The position numbers and the translations under genes are program-made. A stretch of DNA of 13,036 nt from Desulfurivibrio sp044068515 (GTDB lineage Bacteria > Desulfobacterota > Desulfobulbia > Desulfobulbales > Desulfurivibrionaceae): contig NZ_JBIPKI010000055.1 of NCBI RefSeq assembly GCF_044068515.1, positions 1-13,036 on the forward strand, read 5' to 3'. Below, in pieces: positions 6,585-13,036 of the stretch (the first letter of the stretch is position 1; each line of letters begins with the position of its first letter). The notes beneath the pieces are model-generated. The model saw nothing but the letters and a program-made list of their open reading frames with translations. It was not told the origin of the DNA and searched no databases.

Positions 6585-7901
6585 ATGTCCAAAATTTTCG
6601 CCCTCTTGCTCGCCCTCGCCGTTCTGCTCGGCCCACTGACCGCGCCCCAGGCATCTCCCCCACCAGCCCCGGCCGACCAGAGCCTGGAGCAGCTGGTGGC
6701 CGAAGCCCTGGCTCACAACCCGCAACTGGACGCGGACCAGGCCCGCTGGCAGGCCTACAGCGAACGGGTAAGGCAGGCCGGCACCCTGGAAGACCCGATG
6801 CTGATGCTCCAGTTCCAGAACCTGCTGATCCGCGATCCCCTCGCTTTTGACCGCGACTCCATGAGTTCCAAGGTGATCGGCATCAGCCAGATGGTGCCCT
6901 TCTTCGGCAAACGCGAGCTGCGGCGGGAAGCGGCCCGCCATGACGCCGAAGCCGCCCGCCTGGCAGTGGAGGAACGGACCCTGGAATTGAGCGGCCTGGT
7001 CAAGGAAACCTGGTACCAGCTGCTTTTCGTCGACCGGGCCCTGGCCATCGTGGCCCGCAACATTGCCGTCCTCGATGACCTGAGCGCGCAGAGCACCAGC
7101 CTTTACGAGGTCGGCCGCGGCCTGCTCCAGGATGTCCTCAAGGCCCAGGTGGAACGGGCGAAAATGGAGGAAATGGAGATTTTTCTCCAGCAGCGCCGCC
7201 GCAGCCTGGAAGTCGCCTTAAACACTTTGCGGGCCCGGCCCGTCGACACCCCCATCCACCCGGCCGCCCCCCTGGAACTGACCCCCCTGGCCCTGACGGG
7301 GGCACAACTGGAGGAGCAGGCCGCCGGCCGGCCCCTGTTCCAGCAACTGGCGGCCCGGGAGCAGAAGGCCGCCGCCCAGCGCCGGCTGGCCGAGCGGGAT
7401 TTTTACCCCGATTTCACCTTCTCGCTGGAATACATGCAGCGGGAGCCGGCCATGGGCGACCCCGGCAACGATATGTACACGGCCGGGATCACCTTCAATC
7501 TGCCGATCCGCCGGGATCAGCGCCACGCCAGGGCCGCCGAGGCCGAGGCCGAAATCCGCCAGGCCCGGGCGGAACAGGAGCGGGCCCGCAACCAAGTCAG
7601 CCGGGGAATCGGCGAGGCCCTGAGCCAGTTGGACAGCAGCCGGCGCCTGGCCGAACTCTACCGCGCCGACATCATTCCCCGGGCCGAACACGCCGCCGGG
7701 GCGGCCCTGGCCTCCTACCACTCGGGCACCACCGATTTCATGAACGTCCTCGACAGCCAGATGGCCCTGTTCAACTTCCAGCGCGAGGAGCTGGAAGCGA
7801 TCGCCCGCCATCAGACCCAGCTCGCCGTCCTGGAAACCGTAGTCGGCGCAACTCTCATGGCAAAGTCAAAGTCGAACCTGAACGAAGGCCACAGCCAATG
7901 A
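6585..7901 (+). CDS. TolC-family outer membrane factor of a Cus-type metal efflux pump
   Basis: The 438-residue protein starts with a Sec signal peptide (MSKIFALLLALAVLLGPLTA, cleavage near residues 21-24). No lipobox cysteine is present, unlike E. coli CusC, which is a lipoprotein. The rest shows the TolC/OEP duplicated pattern of long amphipathic helices with a strand-rich segment in each half. First half: LEQLVAEALAHNPQLDADQARWQA, the SKVIGISQMVPFFGKRELRREAA strand-helix, and LVKETWYQLLFVDRAL. Second half: RDFYPDFTFSLEYMQ, YTAGITFNLPIRRDQRHARAAEAEAE, then EALSQLDSSRRLAELYRADIIPRAE and YHSGTTDFMNVLDSQMALFNFQREE. It should form the trimeric outer membrane and periplasmic channel that docks to the CusBA complex. 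AAGGAG (6570-6575) supports the ATG at 6585. It is first in the operon, behind the sigma54 element, with a MITE-like element on each side; the 184-bp gap to cusB is long for this operon because it contains copy 2. Confidence 0.92.
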   Translation: MSKIFALLLALAVLLGPLTAPQASPPPAPADQSLEQLVAEALAHNPQLDADQARWQAYSERVRQAGTLEDPMLMLQFQNLLIRDPLAFDRDSMSSKVIGISQMVPFFGKRELRREAARHDAEAARLAVEERTLELSGLVKETWYQLLFVDRALAIVARNIAVLDDLSAQSTSLYEVGRGLLQDVLKAQVERAKMEEMEIFLQQRRRSLEVALNTLRARPVDTPIHPAAPLELTPLALTGAQLEEQAAGRPLFQQLAAREQKAAAQRRLAERDFYPDFTFSLEYMQREPAMGDPGNDMYTAGITFNLPIRRDQRHARAAEAEAEIRQARAEQERARNQVSRGIGEALSQLDSSRRLAELYRADIIPRAEHAAGAALASYHSGTTDFMNVLDSQMALFNFQREELEAIARHQTQLAVLETVVGATLMAKSKSNLNEGHSQ

Positions 7902-7928
7902 CTTTGAAGGATCTTGGGCTAAACCCTG

Positions 7929-7936
7929 CCATAATT
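7929..7936 (+). repeat. Left target-site duplication (CCATAATT)
   Basis: CCATAATT abuts the first base of the palindromic element (7937) and is repeated exactly after its last base. The 8-bp size fits a transposition target duplication. Confidence 0.75.
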
Positions 7937-8043
7937 GTAACCGTTCAGCAGTACCGCAGGTTGCGGCAAGCGGACCGGTGCCGCGTACATCAGTACGCAA
8001 GCCGGGCCGATCGCCGCAAGATGCGGTGCTGCTGAGCGGTTAC
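7937..8043 (+). mobile_element. MITE-like palindromic element, copy 2, with target-site duplication
   Basis: This is a 107-bp imperfect palindrome centred at 7990. Terminal arms 7937-7966 (GTAACCGTTCAGCAG...) and 8014-8043 match at 26 of 30 positions, and two of the four differences are G-U compatible. Inner arms CGGACCGG (7971-7978) and CCGGGCCG (8002-8009) lie on the same axis, and GCGTAC/GTACGC (7983-7988/7993-7998) form the tip around ATCA. Exact 8-bp direct repeats flank it. It carries no gene. GTAA termini and 8-bp duplications are features known for IS66-family elements, so mobilisation in trans by an IS66-type transposase is plausible, but no transposase is present here. In the operon transcript the element would fold into a long hairpin between the tolC-like gene and cusB. 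Confidence 0.78.
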
Positions 8044-8051
8044 CCATAATT
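8044..8051 (+). repeat. Right target-site duplication (CCATAATT)
   Basis: Exact copy of the 8 bases at 7929-7936, starting right after the last base of the terminal inverted repeat. Confidence 0.75.
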
Positions 8052-8085
8052 CAACCAGTTCGGGGCATCCCGGAAGGAACCAACC

Positions 8086-9564
8086 ATGCGCGTTAAATAT
8101 CTTGCCGGCATCATCCTGGCCTTCGCCCTGGGGGCGGGCCTGACCGCGGCGCTCTCCGGCCGGGTTCAAGTCCCCGGCCACAACGGCCACGAAGCGGCCG
8201 TCGGCACCGAGGCCGCCCGGGAAGTTCTCTACTACCGCCATCCCCACAACCCCCGGGTGACCTCCGAGGAGCCCCGCAAGGATGAGATGGGGATGGACTA
8301 CATCCCCATCTACGCCGACAACGGCGACGGGGCGGGGGTCCGCATCGCCCCGGAAACCGCCCAGAGCCTGGGGGTGCGCACCGCCGTGGCCAGCCTCGGC
8401 ACCATCGAACCGGCGGTGGAGGCGGTGGGCTTCATCGACTATGACGAAACCCGGCTGATCCACGTCCATGTCCGCACTGAAGGCTGGGTGGAACGGCTGG
8501 CGGCCCGCAGCCTGGGCCAGGAGATCCGCCAGGGCGAGCTGCTCTTCGAACTCTATTCCCCCACCCTGGTCAACGCCCAGGAGGAATTTCTGCGCACCCT
8601 GGCCATGAACCAGCCCGCCATCCGCGAAGCTTCCCGCCGGCGCCTGGCCGCCCTGGGCCTCAACCCCCAGACCATCGAACAGCTCGAACGCGACGGCCGG
8701 GTGCGCCAGTTGGTGCCCGTTTTCGCCCGCCAGGACGGGGTGCTCAGCGAACTGGCGATCCGGGAAGGCATGTTCGTGAGCCCGGGCATGGACATCATGA
8801 CCATCGCCAATCTCGGCCGGGTCTGGGCCCGGGTGGAGGTTTTCGAGCACCAGGCTCCCCTGGTCCGGGTGGGCCAGCGGGCCCTGCTGCACCTGGACCA
8901 GGCCGGGGGCGAGACCCTGGAAGGAGTGGTGGATTTCGTCTATCCCTCCCTGGATCCCCGCAGCCGGGCGCTCCAGGCCCGCCTGAGCTTCGCCAATCCC
9001 GGCCGCCAGCTCAAACCCGACATGTTCACCCGGGTCCGAATCTTCGGCGAACCCCGCCGCGAGGTGCTGCTGATCCCCAATGAAGCCCTGATCCGCAGCG
9101 GCAACAGCCAGCGGGTAATCCTGGCCCGCCCCGAGGGCCGTTTCGAAGCGGTGGAAGTGCGGGCGGGAACCATCAGCGACGACCGGGTCGAAATCCTGGC
9201 AGGCCTCAACCCCGGCGACGAGGTGGTGGTTTCGGCCCAGTTTCTGATCGACTCGGAAAGCAGCCTGCGGGCCTCCCTGACCCGGCTGGAGCCCCTGGCC
9301 GAGCCGGAGCCCGGCCAGGAAGTCTGGAGCGAAGGGATCTACAACGGGCCCGGCCGCTCGCCCACCGCCATCAACCTCAGCCACCAGCCCATTCCCGAGC
9401 TGGGCTGGCCGGCCATGACCATGGACCTGGAACTGGCCCCGGGCCTGGCCGTCCCCGCCCGCCTTGAGCCGGGGATGCCCTTTCACTTCGCCCTGGAGCA
9501 GCTCGATCCCGTGACCTTCCGGATCGTGGCCCTGCGGGTAAACGGCGCAGAGGTTCGGCCATGA
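8086..9564 (+). CDS. cusB: CusB-like periplasmic adaptor with N-terminal metal-binding-like segment and fused C-terminal CusF domain
   Basis: The 492-residue membrane-fusion protein links the inner membrane pump to the outer membrane factor. It has an N-terminal membrane anchor or signal (4-24, YLAGIILAFALGAGLTAAL) and then a His-containing stretch. Residues 49-76 (YYRHPHNPRVTSEEPRKDEMGMDYIPIY) follow the 'heavy-metal-binding domain' pattern seen in CusB proteins but lack its cysteines. The adaptor body follows: barrel-sandwich halves (FIDYDETRLIHVHVRTEGWVERL and GELLFELYSPTLVNAQEEFL), a hairpin, the second half QDGVLSELAIREGMFVSPG, then beta-barrel and membrane-proximal domains (TRVRIFGEPRREVLLIPNEALIRSG). 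Residues ~413-492 are a complete CusF-like domain with the Cu(I)/Ag(I) ligand set H433, W441, M444 and M446. AAGGAA (8074-8079) supports the start. The stop overlaps the cusA start (ATGA), implying translational coupling. Confidence 0.94.
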   Translation: MRVKYLAGIILAFALGAGLTAALSGRVQVPGHNGHEAAVGTEAAREVLYYRHPHNPRVTSEEPRKDEMGMDYIPIYADNGDGAGVRIAPETAQSLGVRTAVASLGTIEPAVEAVGFIDYDETRLIHVHVRTEGWVERLAARSLGQEIRQGELLFELYSPTLVNAQEEFLRTLAMNQPAIREASRRRLAALGLNPQTIEQLERDGRVRQLVPVFARQDGVLSELAIREGMFVSPGMDIMTIANLGRVWARVEVFEHQAPLVRVGQRALLHLDQAGGETLEGVVDFVYPSLDPRSRALQARLSFANPGRQLKPDMFTRVRIFGEPRREVLLIPNEALIRSGNSQRVILARPEGRFEAVEVRAGTISDDRVEILAGLNPGDEVVVSAQFLIDSESSLRASLTRLEPLAEPEPGQEVWSEGIYNGPGRSPTAINLSHQPIPELGWPAMTMDLELAPGLAVPARLEPGMPFHFALEQLDPVTFRIVALRVNGAEVRP

Positions 9565-12500
9565 TCATCGCCATCATCCGCTGGTCTCTGGCCAACCGCC
9601 TGCTGGTGCTGCTGGCCAGCGTTTTCCTGGCTCTCTGGGGTTTCTATTCCCTGCAGCGAACCCCCCTGGACGCCATCCCCGACCTCTCCGACGTCCAGGT
9701 CATCATCAAGACCACCTATCCCGGCCAGTCCCCCCAGGTGGTGGAGCAGCAGGTGACCTATCCCCTCTCCAGCGCCCTCTTGGCGGTGCCCAAGGCCACC
9801 GCGGTGCGGGGCTACTCGATGTTCGGCGATTCCTACATCTACGTGATCTTCGAGGACGGCACCGATCTCTACTGGGCCCGGGCCCGGGTCCTGGAATACC
9901 TCAGCCAGGCGGCGGGCAGCCTGCCGGAAGGGGCTACTCCGGCCCTGGGCCCCGACGCCACCGGGGTGGGCTGGGTCTACCAGTACGCCCTGGTGGATCG
10001 CAGCGGCAACCATGACCTCGGCCAGTTGCGCGGCATCCAGGACTGGTTCCTCAAGTACGAACTGCAGACGGTGGCGGGAGTCTCGGAAGTGGCCACCGTG
10101 GGCGGCATGGTCCGCCAGTACCAAATCGTGGTCGATCCCCACCGGCTCCGCTCTTACGGCCTGAGCACCAACGACATCGCCAACGCGGTCCGGCGGGCCA
10201 ACCTGGAAAGCGGCGGTTCGGCCATTGAAATGGCGGAAGCCGAATATATGATCCGGGCCAAGGGCTATATCGAAAACCTCGACGACCTGCGCCGGATTCC
10301 CGTCAAGGTCGGGCCCACCGGCTCGCCCCTGCTGCTGGGCGAGGTGGCCGAAATCAGCACCGGCCCCCAGATGCGCCGCGGCATCGCCGAACTGGACGGC
10401 TTGGGGGAGGTGGTGGGCGGCATCGTGGTGATGCGCTCCGGCGAGAACGCCCGGGCCGTCATCGAACGGGTCAAGAGCAAGCTGGCGGAAATCCGGCCCG
10501 GCCTGCCCGCCGGGGTGGAAATCGTCGAAACCTATGACCGCTCGGGGGTCATCGAGCGGGCGGTGGCCAACCTCAAGGACACCCTGATCAAGGAACTGAT
10601 CGTGGTGGTCCTGGTCTGCCTGCTCTTTCTCCTCCACCTGCGCTCGTCGCTGGTCATCGCCATCAGCCTGCCCCTGGGGGTGCTGGGCGCCTTCGTGATC
10701 ATGAACCTGCAGGGGATCAACGCCAACATCATGTCCCTGGGGGGGATCGCCATCGCCATCGGGGCCATGGTGGACGCCGCCATCGTGATGATCGAAAACG
10801 TCCACAAGCACCTGGAGCGCCGCAAGCCGGCCAACTCCGCCGAGCACTGGGCCGTCATCGAGCGGGCCTCCCTGGAAGTCGGCCCGGCCCTCTTTTTCGC
10901 CCTGCTGATCATCACCATCAGCTTTCTGCCGGTCTTCACCCTGGAGGCTCAGGAAGGGCGGATGTTTTCGCCTCTGGCCTTCACCAAGACCTACGCCATG
11001 GCGGTGGCGGCCGGCCTGGCCATCACCCTGGTACCGGTGCTGATGGGCTACTTCATCCGGGGCCGGATCATCCCCGAGCATAAAAACCCCGCCAACCGGA
11101 TGCTGGTCGCCGCCTACCGGCCGGTGATCCGGGTGGCCCTGGCCTACCCCAAAACCATTGTCCTGCTGACCATCGTGGCCGCCCTCAGCATGCTCTATCC
11201 GGCCACCCGGCTGGGCTCGGAGTTCATGCCCGACCTGGACGAGGGCGACCTGATGTACATGCCCACCACCCTGCCGGGGCTTTCGGCCGGCAAGGCCGCC
11301 GAGCTGCTGCAGCAGACCGACCGCCTGATCAAGACGGTGCCCGAAGTCCACACCGTCTTCGGCAAGACCGGCCGGGCCGAGACCGCCACCGATCCGGCCC
11401 CCCTGACCATGCTGGAAACCACCATTCAACTGAAACCCCGCGACCAGTGGCGGCCCGGCATGACCACCGCAAAGCTGATCCGCGAACTGGATGAAGCGGT
11501 GCAACTGCCCGGGGTCACCAATGCCTGGGTGATGCCGATCCGCACCCGGATCGACATGCTGGCCACCGGGATCCGCACCCCGGTGGGGATCAAGGTGGCC
11601 GGGGCCGACCTGGCGGTGATCCAGAAGATCGGCGAGCGGATCGAGGAGGTGATCAAGGGGGTGCCGGGCACTTCGTCGGTCTACTCGGAACGGGTCACCG
11701 GCGGCCGCTATATCGAGGTCGAGGTCAATCGGCCCATGGCGGCCCGCTACGGCCTCAACGTGGCCGATGTCCACGAGGTGATCCGCACCGCGGTGGGCGG
11801 CATGAACATCGGCACCACCGTGGAAGGGCTCGAGCGTTACCCCATCAACCTCCGTTACCCCCGCGACCTGCGCGATTCCCTGGAGCACCTGCAGCAGCTC
11901 CCCCTGGCCACCCCCAGCGGCGCCTGGGTGGCCCTGGAGCAGGTGGCGACGGTGGCCATCACCGACGGCCCGCCGATGATCCGCAGCGAAAACGCCCGCC
12001 TCAGCGGCTGGACCTACGTCGATATCCAGGGCCGCGACCTGGGCGGCTACGTCGCCGAGGCCCGCGACGCCGTGGCCCGCTACGTGGAGATCCCCCCCGG
12101 CTATTCCATCGGCTGGTCGGGCCAGTACGAACACCTGGAGCGGGCCAATGAGCGCCTCAAGGTGGTGGTGCCCCTGACCCTGGTCATCATCATGCTCTTT
12201 CTCTATCTGAGCTTCGGCCGGATGGGCGAGGCGGTGCTGATCATGGCCACCCTGCCGCTTTCCCTGGTGGGGGGCTTCTGGCTGCTCTACCTGCTGGACT
12301 ACAACCTCTCCATCGCGGTCAGCGTGGGCTTCATCGCCCTGGCCGGGGTGGCCGCCGAAACCGGGGTGGTGATGCTGGTTTACCTGGATCAGGCCCTGAA
12401 AAAGCACCGGGAACTGGCCGCCGCCGCCGGCCGGCCCTTCAGCGTCGCCAACCTGCTGGAAGCGGTGGTGGAAGGAGCCCTGCTGCGGGTGCGGCCCAAG

Positions 12501-12683
12501 ATCATGACCGTGGCCACCATCATCATCGGCCTGCTGCCGGTCATGCTCAGCACCGGTACCGGTTCGGAAGTAATGCGTCGAATTGCCGCCCCCATGGTGG
12601 GCGGAATGATCAGCGCCACCATTCTTACCCTGGTGGTCTTACCCTCGGTCTTTTTCCTCTGGAAAAAACGCCAAACCTCTTAA
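9561..12683 (+). CDS. cusA: CusA-type heavy-metal RND efflux pump (Cu(I)/Ag(I))
   Basis: The 1040-residue protein is the proton-driven inner membrane pump of the tripartite system, exporting Cu(I)/Ag(I) from periplasm and cytoplasm. A first membrane helix (~12-30) is followed by the large periplasmic loop, then a TM bundle (~340-500) containing GAMVDAAIVMIENVHKHLER with the proton-relay D405. A second periplasmic loop and second TM bundle (~860-1035) follow, with VRPKIMT (K980). The three methionines of the CusA metal site are all present: M567 in MYMPTTLPG, M617 in PLTMLETTIQ and M666 in RIDMLATGIRTP. These correspond to E. coli M573, M623 and M672 with a constant offset of 6. This supports monovalent (Cu/Ag) rather than Zn/Co/Ni specificity. 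Length is normal and no frameshift is seen. It overlaps cusB by 4 bp and is followed after 16 bp by cusF. Confidence 0.97.
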   Translation: MIIAIIRWSLANRLLVLLASVFLALWGFYSLQRTPLDAIPDLSDVQVIIKTTYPGQSPQVVEQQVTYPLSSALLAVPKATAVRGYSMFGDSYIYVIFEDGTDLYWARARVLEYLSQAAGSLPEGATPALGPDATGVGWVYQYALVDRSGNHDLGQLRGIQDWFLKYELQTVAGVSEVATVGGMVRQYQIVVDPHRLRSYGLSTNDIANAVRRANLESGGSAIEMAEAEYMIRAKGYIENLDDLRRIPVKVGPTGSPLLLGEVAEISTGPQMRRGIAELDGLGEVVGGIVVMRSGENARAVIERVKSKLAEIRPGLPAGVEIVETYDRSGVIERAVANLKDTLIKELIVVVLVCLLFLLHLRSSLVIAISLPLGVLGAFVIMNLQGINANIMSLGGIAIAIGAMVDAAIVMIENVHKHLERRKPANSAEHWAVIERASLEVGPALFFALLIITISFLPVFTLEAQEGRMFSPLAFTKTYAMAVAAGLAITLVPVLMGYFIRGRIIPEHKNPANRMLVAAYRPVIRVALAYPKTIVLLTIVAALSMLYPATRLGSEFMPDLDEGDLMYMPTTLPGLSAGKAAELLQQTDRLIKTVPEVHTVFGKTGRAETATDPAPLTMLETTIQLKPRDQWRPGMTTAKLIRELDEAVQLPGVTNAWVMPIRTRIDMLATGIRTPVGIKVAGADLAVIQKIGERIEEVIKGVPGTSSVYSERVTGGRYIEVEVNRPMAARYGLNVADVHEVIRTAVGGMNIGTTVEGLERYPINLRYPRDLRDSLEHLQQLPLATPSGAWVALEQVATVAITDGPPMIRSENARLSGWTYVDIQGRDLGGYVAEARDAVARYVEIPPGYSIGWSGQYEHLERANERLKVVVPLTLVIIMLFLYLSFGRMGEAVLIMATLPLSLVGGFWLLYLLDYNLSIAVSVGFIALAGVAAETGVVMLVYLDQALKKHRELAAAAGRPFSVANLLEAVVEGALLRVRPKIMTVATIIIGLLPVMLSTGTGSEVMRRIAAPMVGGMISATILTLVVLPSVFFLWKKRQTS

Positions 12684-12699
12684 TTCAAAGGAGCACATC

Positions 12700-13036
12700 A
12701 TGCAGAAAACCATCATCAGCATCATCGCCGCAACCAGCCTCGTCTTCGCCCTTTCCGCCACCGCCCTGGCCGCCAGCCACGGGCACGGGGGCCACGGCAA
12801 GAGCAACCCGCCGGCGGCCGACCAGGCCCAGGTGGTCACGGCCAACGGGGTGGTAACCGCCATCGACCCGGCCGGCAAAAGCATTACCCTCGACCACGAA
12901 CCGATCCCGGCTCTCAACTGGCCGGCCATGACCATGGACCTCGACCTGGCCGACCCGGCCCTGGCCGAAGGGCTGCAAGCGGGCGACGCGGTCGTCTTCG
13001 AACTCAAGCGCCTGGGCGCCACCGACTATGTCATTA
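12700..13036 (+). CDS. cusF: Periplasmic copper chaperone CusF, 3' end outside window
   Basis: 112 codons are visible and the frame runs off the window. A Sec signal peptide (residues 1-~25, ending ALAA) precedes a short His-rich tail (SHGHGGHGK). An OB-fold CusF domain follows: VVTANGVVTAIDPAGKSITL, then HEPIPALNWPAMTMD with ligands H66, W74, M77 and M79. These match the His/Trp/Met/Met Cu(I) site known from E. coli CusF (H36, W44, M47, M49). It should carry Cu(I)/Ag(I) to CusB/CusA in the periplasm. AAAGGAG (12687-12693) with a 6-nt spacer marks a strong start. It is the fourth gene of the efflux operon and resembles the CusF domain fused to CusB, including a 24-bp identical DNA stretch at the metal site. 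Confidence 0.95.
   Translation, partial: MQKTIISIIAATSLVFALSATALAASHGHGGHGKSNPPAADQAQVVTANGVVTAIDPAGKSITLDHEPIPALNWPAMTMDLDLADPALAEGLQAGDAVVFELKRLGATDYVI

Larger units (their letters stand above)
7902..8085 (+). other. tolC-cusB intergenic spacer enlarged by a mobile element
   Basis: Of the 184 bp, 123 are the palindromic element plus its flanking 8-bp repeats (7929-8051). Without the element and one repeat copy the gap would be about 69 bp. The only other recognisable item is the cusB ribosome site AAGGAA (8074-8079). Confidence 0.6.

Noticed and set aside
6344..6850. 168-codon open frame overlapping the control region and the start of the tolC-like gene
   Set aside because: It starts inside the palindromic element, runs through the promoter, and overlaps the signal peptide region of the tolC-like gene in another frame; no ribosome site or family resemblance.
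7917..7932. Second -24/-12 element before cusB (GG-N10-GC near 7918-7931)
   Set aside because: Spacing fits, but the surrounding bases match the sigma54 consensus poorly and there is no activator-like site upstream.
7990..9486. 498-codon open frame on the minus strand opposite cusB
   Set aside because: Antisense shadow of cusB with the same skewed composition; it also runs into the palindromic element.
9483..12407. 974-codon open frame on the minus strand opposite cusA
   Set aside because: It is antisense to a clearly conserved RND pump. Its product is dominated by H, G, Q, D and P in a repetitive pattern typical of the mirrored frame of GC-rich genes.
1..13036. CRISPR array, tRNA, rRNA or riboswitch
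   Set aside because: No regularly spaced repeats, tRNA-like cloverleaf, rRNA-like segment or known aptamer pattern was seen on either strand.

Overview
The window is about 65% GC. Its genes are tightly packed, most start behind AAGGAG-type ribosome binding sites, and several share operons. The gene content fits a Gram-negative, probably deltaproteobacterial/Desulfobacterota-like organism: DnaX-interacting delta subunit, ClpS, DUF2845, an NtrC-type two-component pair, and a periplasm-spanning copper RND pump. The lineage is inferred from the style of the proteins and was not tested by any search.

Layout. Positions 1-881 are the 3' part of holA (DNA polymerase III delta). Then comes clpS (978-1295), followed 16 bp later by a membrane histidine kinase (1312-2502). 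Two genes run on the minus strand: a lipoprotein with a C-terminal fibronectin-III-like region (4489-3293) and a secreted DUF2845 protein (3120-2539). The DUF2845 gene converges on the kinase. Next is a sigma54-dependent NtrC-family response regulator (4835-6181), then a Cus-type copper/silver efflux operon: an outer membrane TolC-like factor (6585-7901), a CusB-like adaptor with a fused CusF domain (8086-9564), CusA (9561-12683, 4-bp overlap with cusB), and a free CusF chaperone cut off by the window end (12700-13036).

How it works together. The kinase and regulator are plausible partners although two minus-strand genes separate them. The 404-bp gap between regulator and pump holds what looks like a full sigma54 promoter architecture. 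There is a -24/-12 element at 6505-6520 (GG-N10-GC). About 143 bp upstream of the predicted start lies a perfect 16-bp inverted repeat, built from two GAATATTC palindromes spaced 22 bp centre to centre. An AT-rich, weakly IHF-like patch sits between them. The simplest model is that the kinase senses a periplasmic signal (perhaps copper), phosphorylates the regulator, and the regulator drives the pump operon through sigma54.

The most unusual item is a pair of related ~108-bp near-palindromic elements in the same orientation flanking the tolC-like gene (6254-6361 and 7937-8043). Both have ~30-bp terminal inverted repeats starting GTAAC. The second copy is bounded exactly by an 8-bp direct repeat (CCATAATT), which looks like a target-site duplication. 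They look like non-autonomous transposable elements (MITEs). The GTAA ends and 8-bp duplication recall the IS66 family, but no transposase is present in the window.
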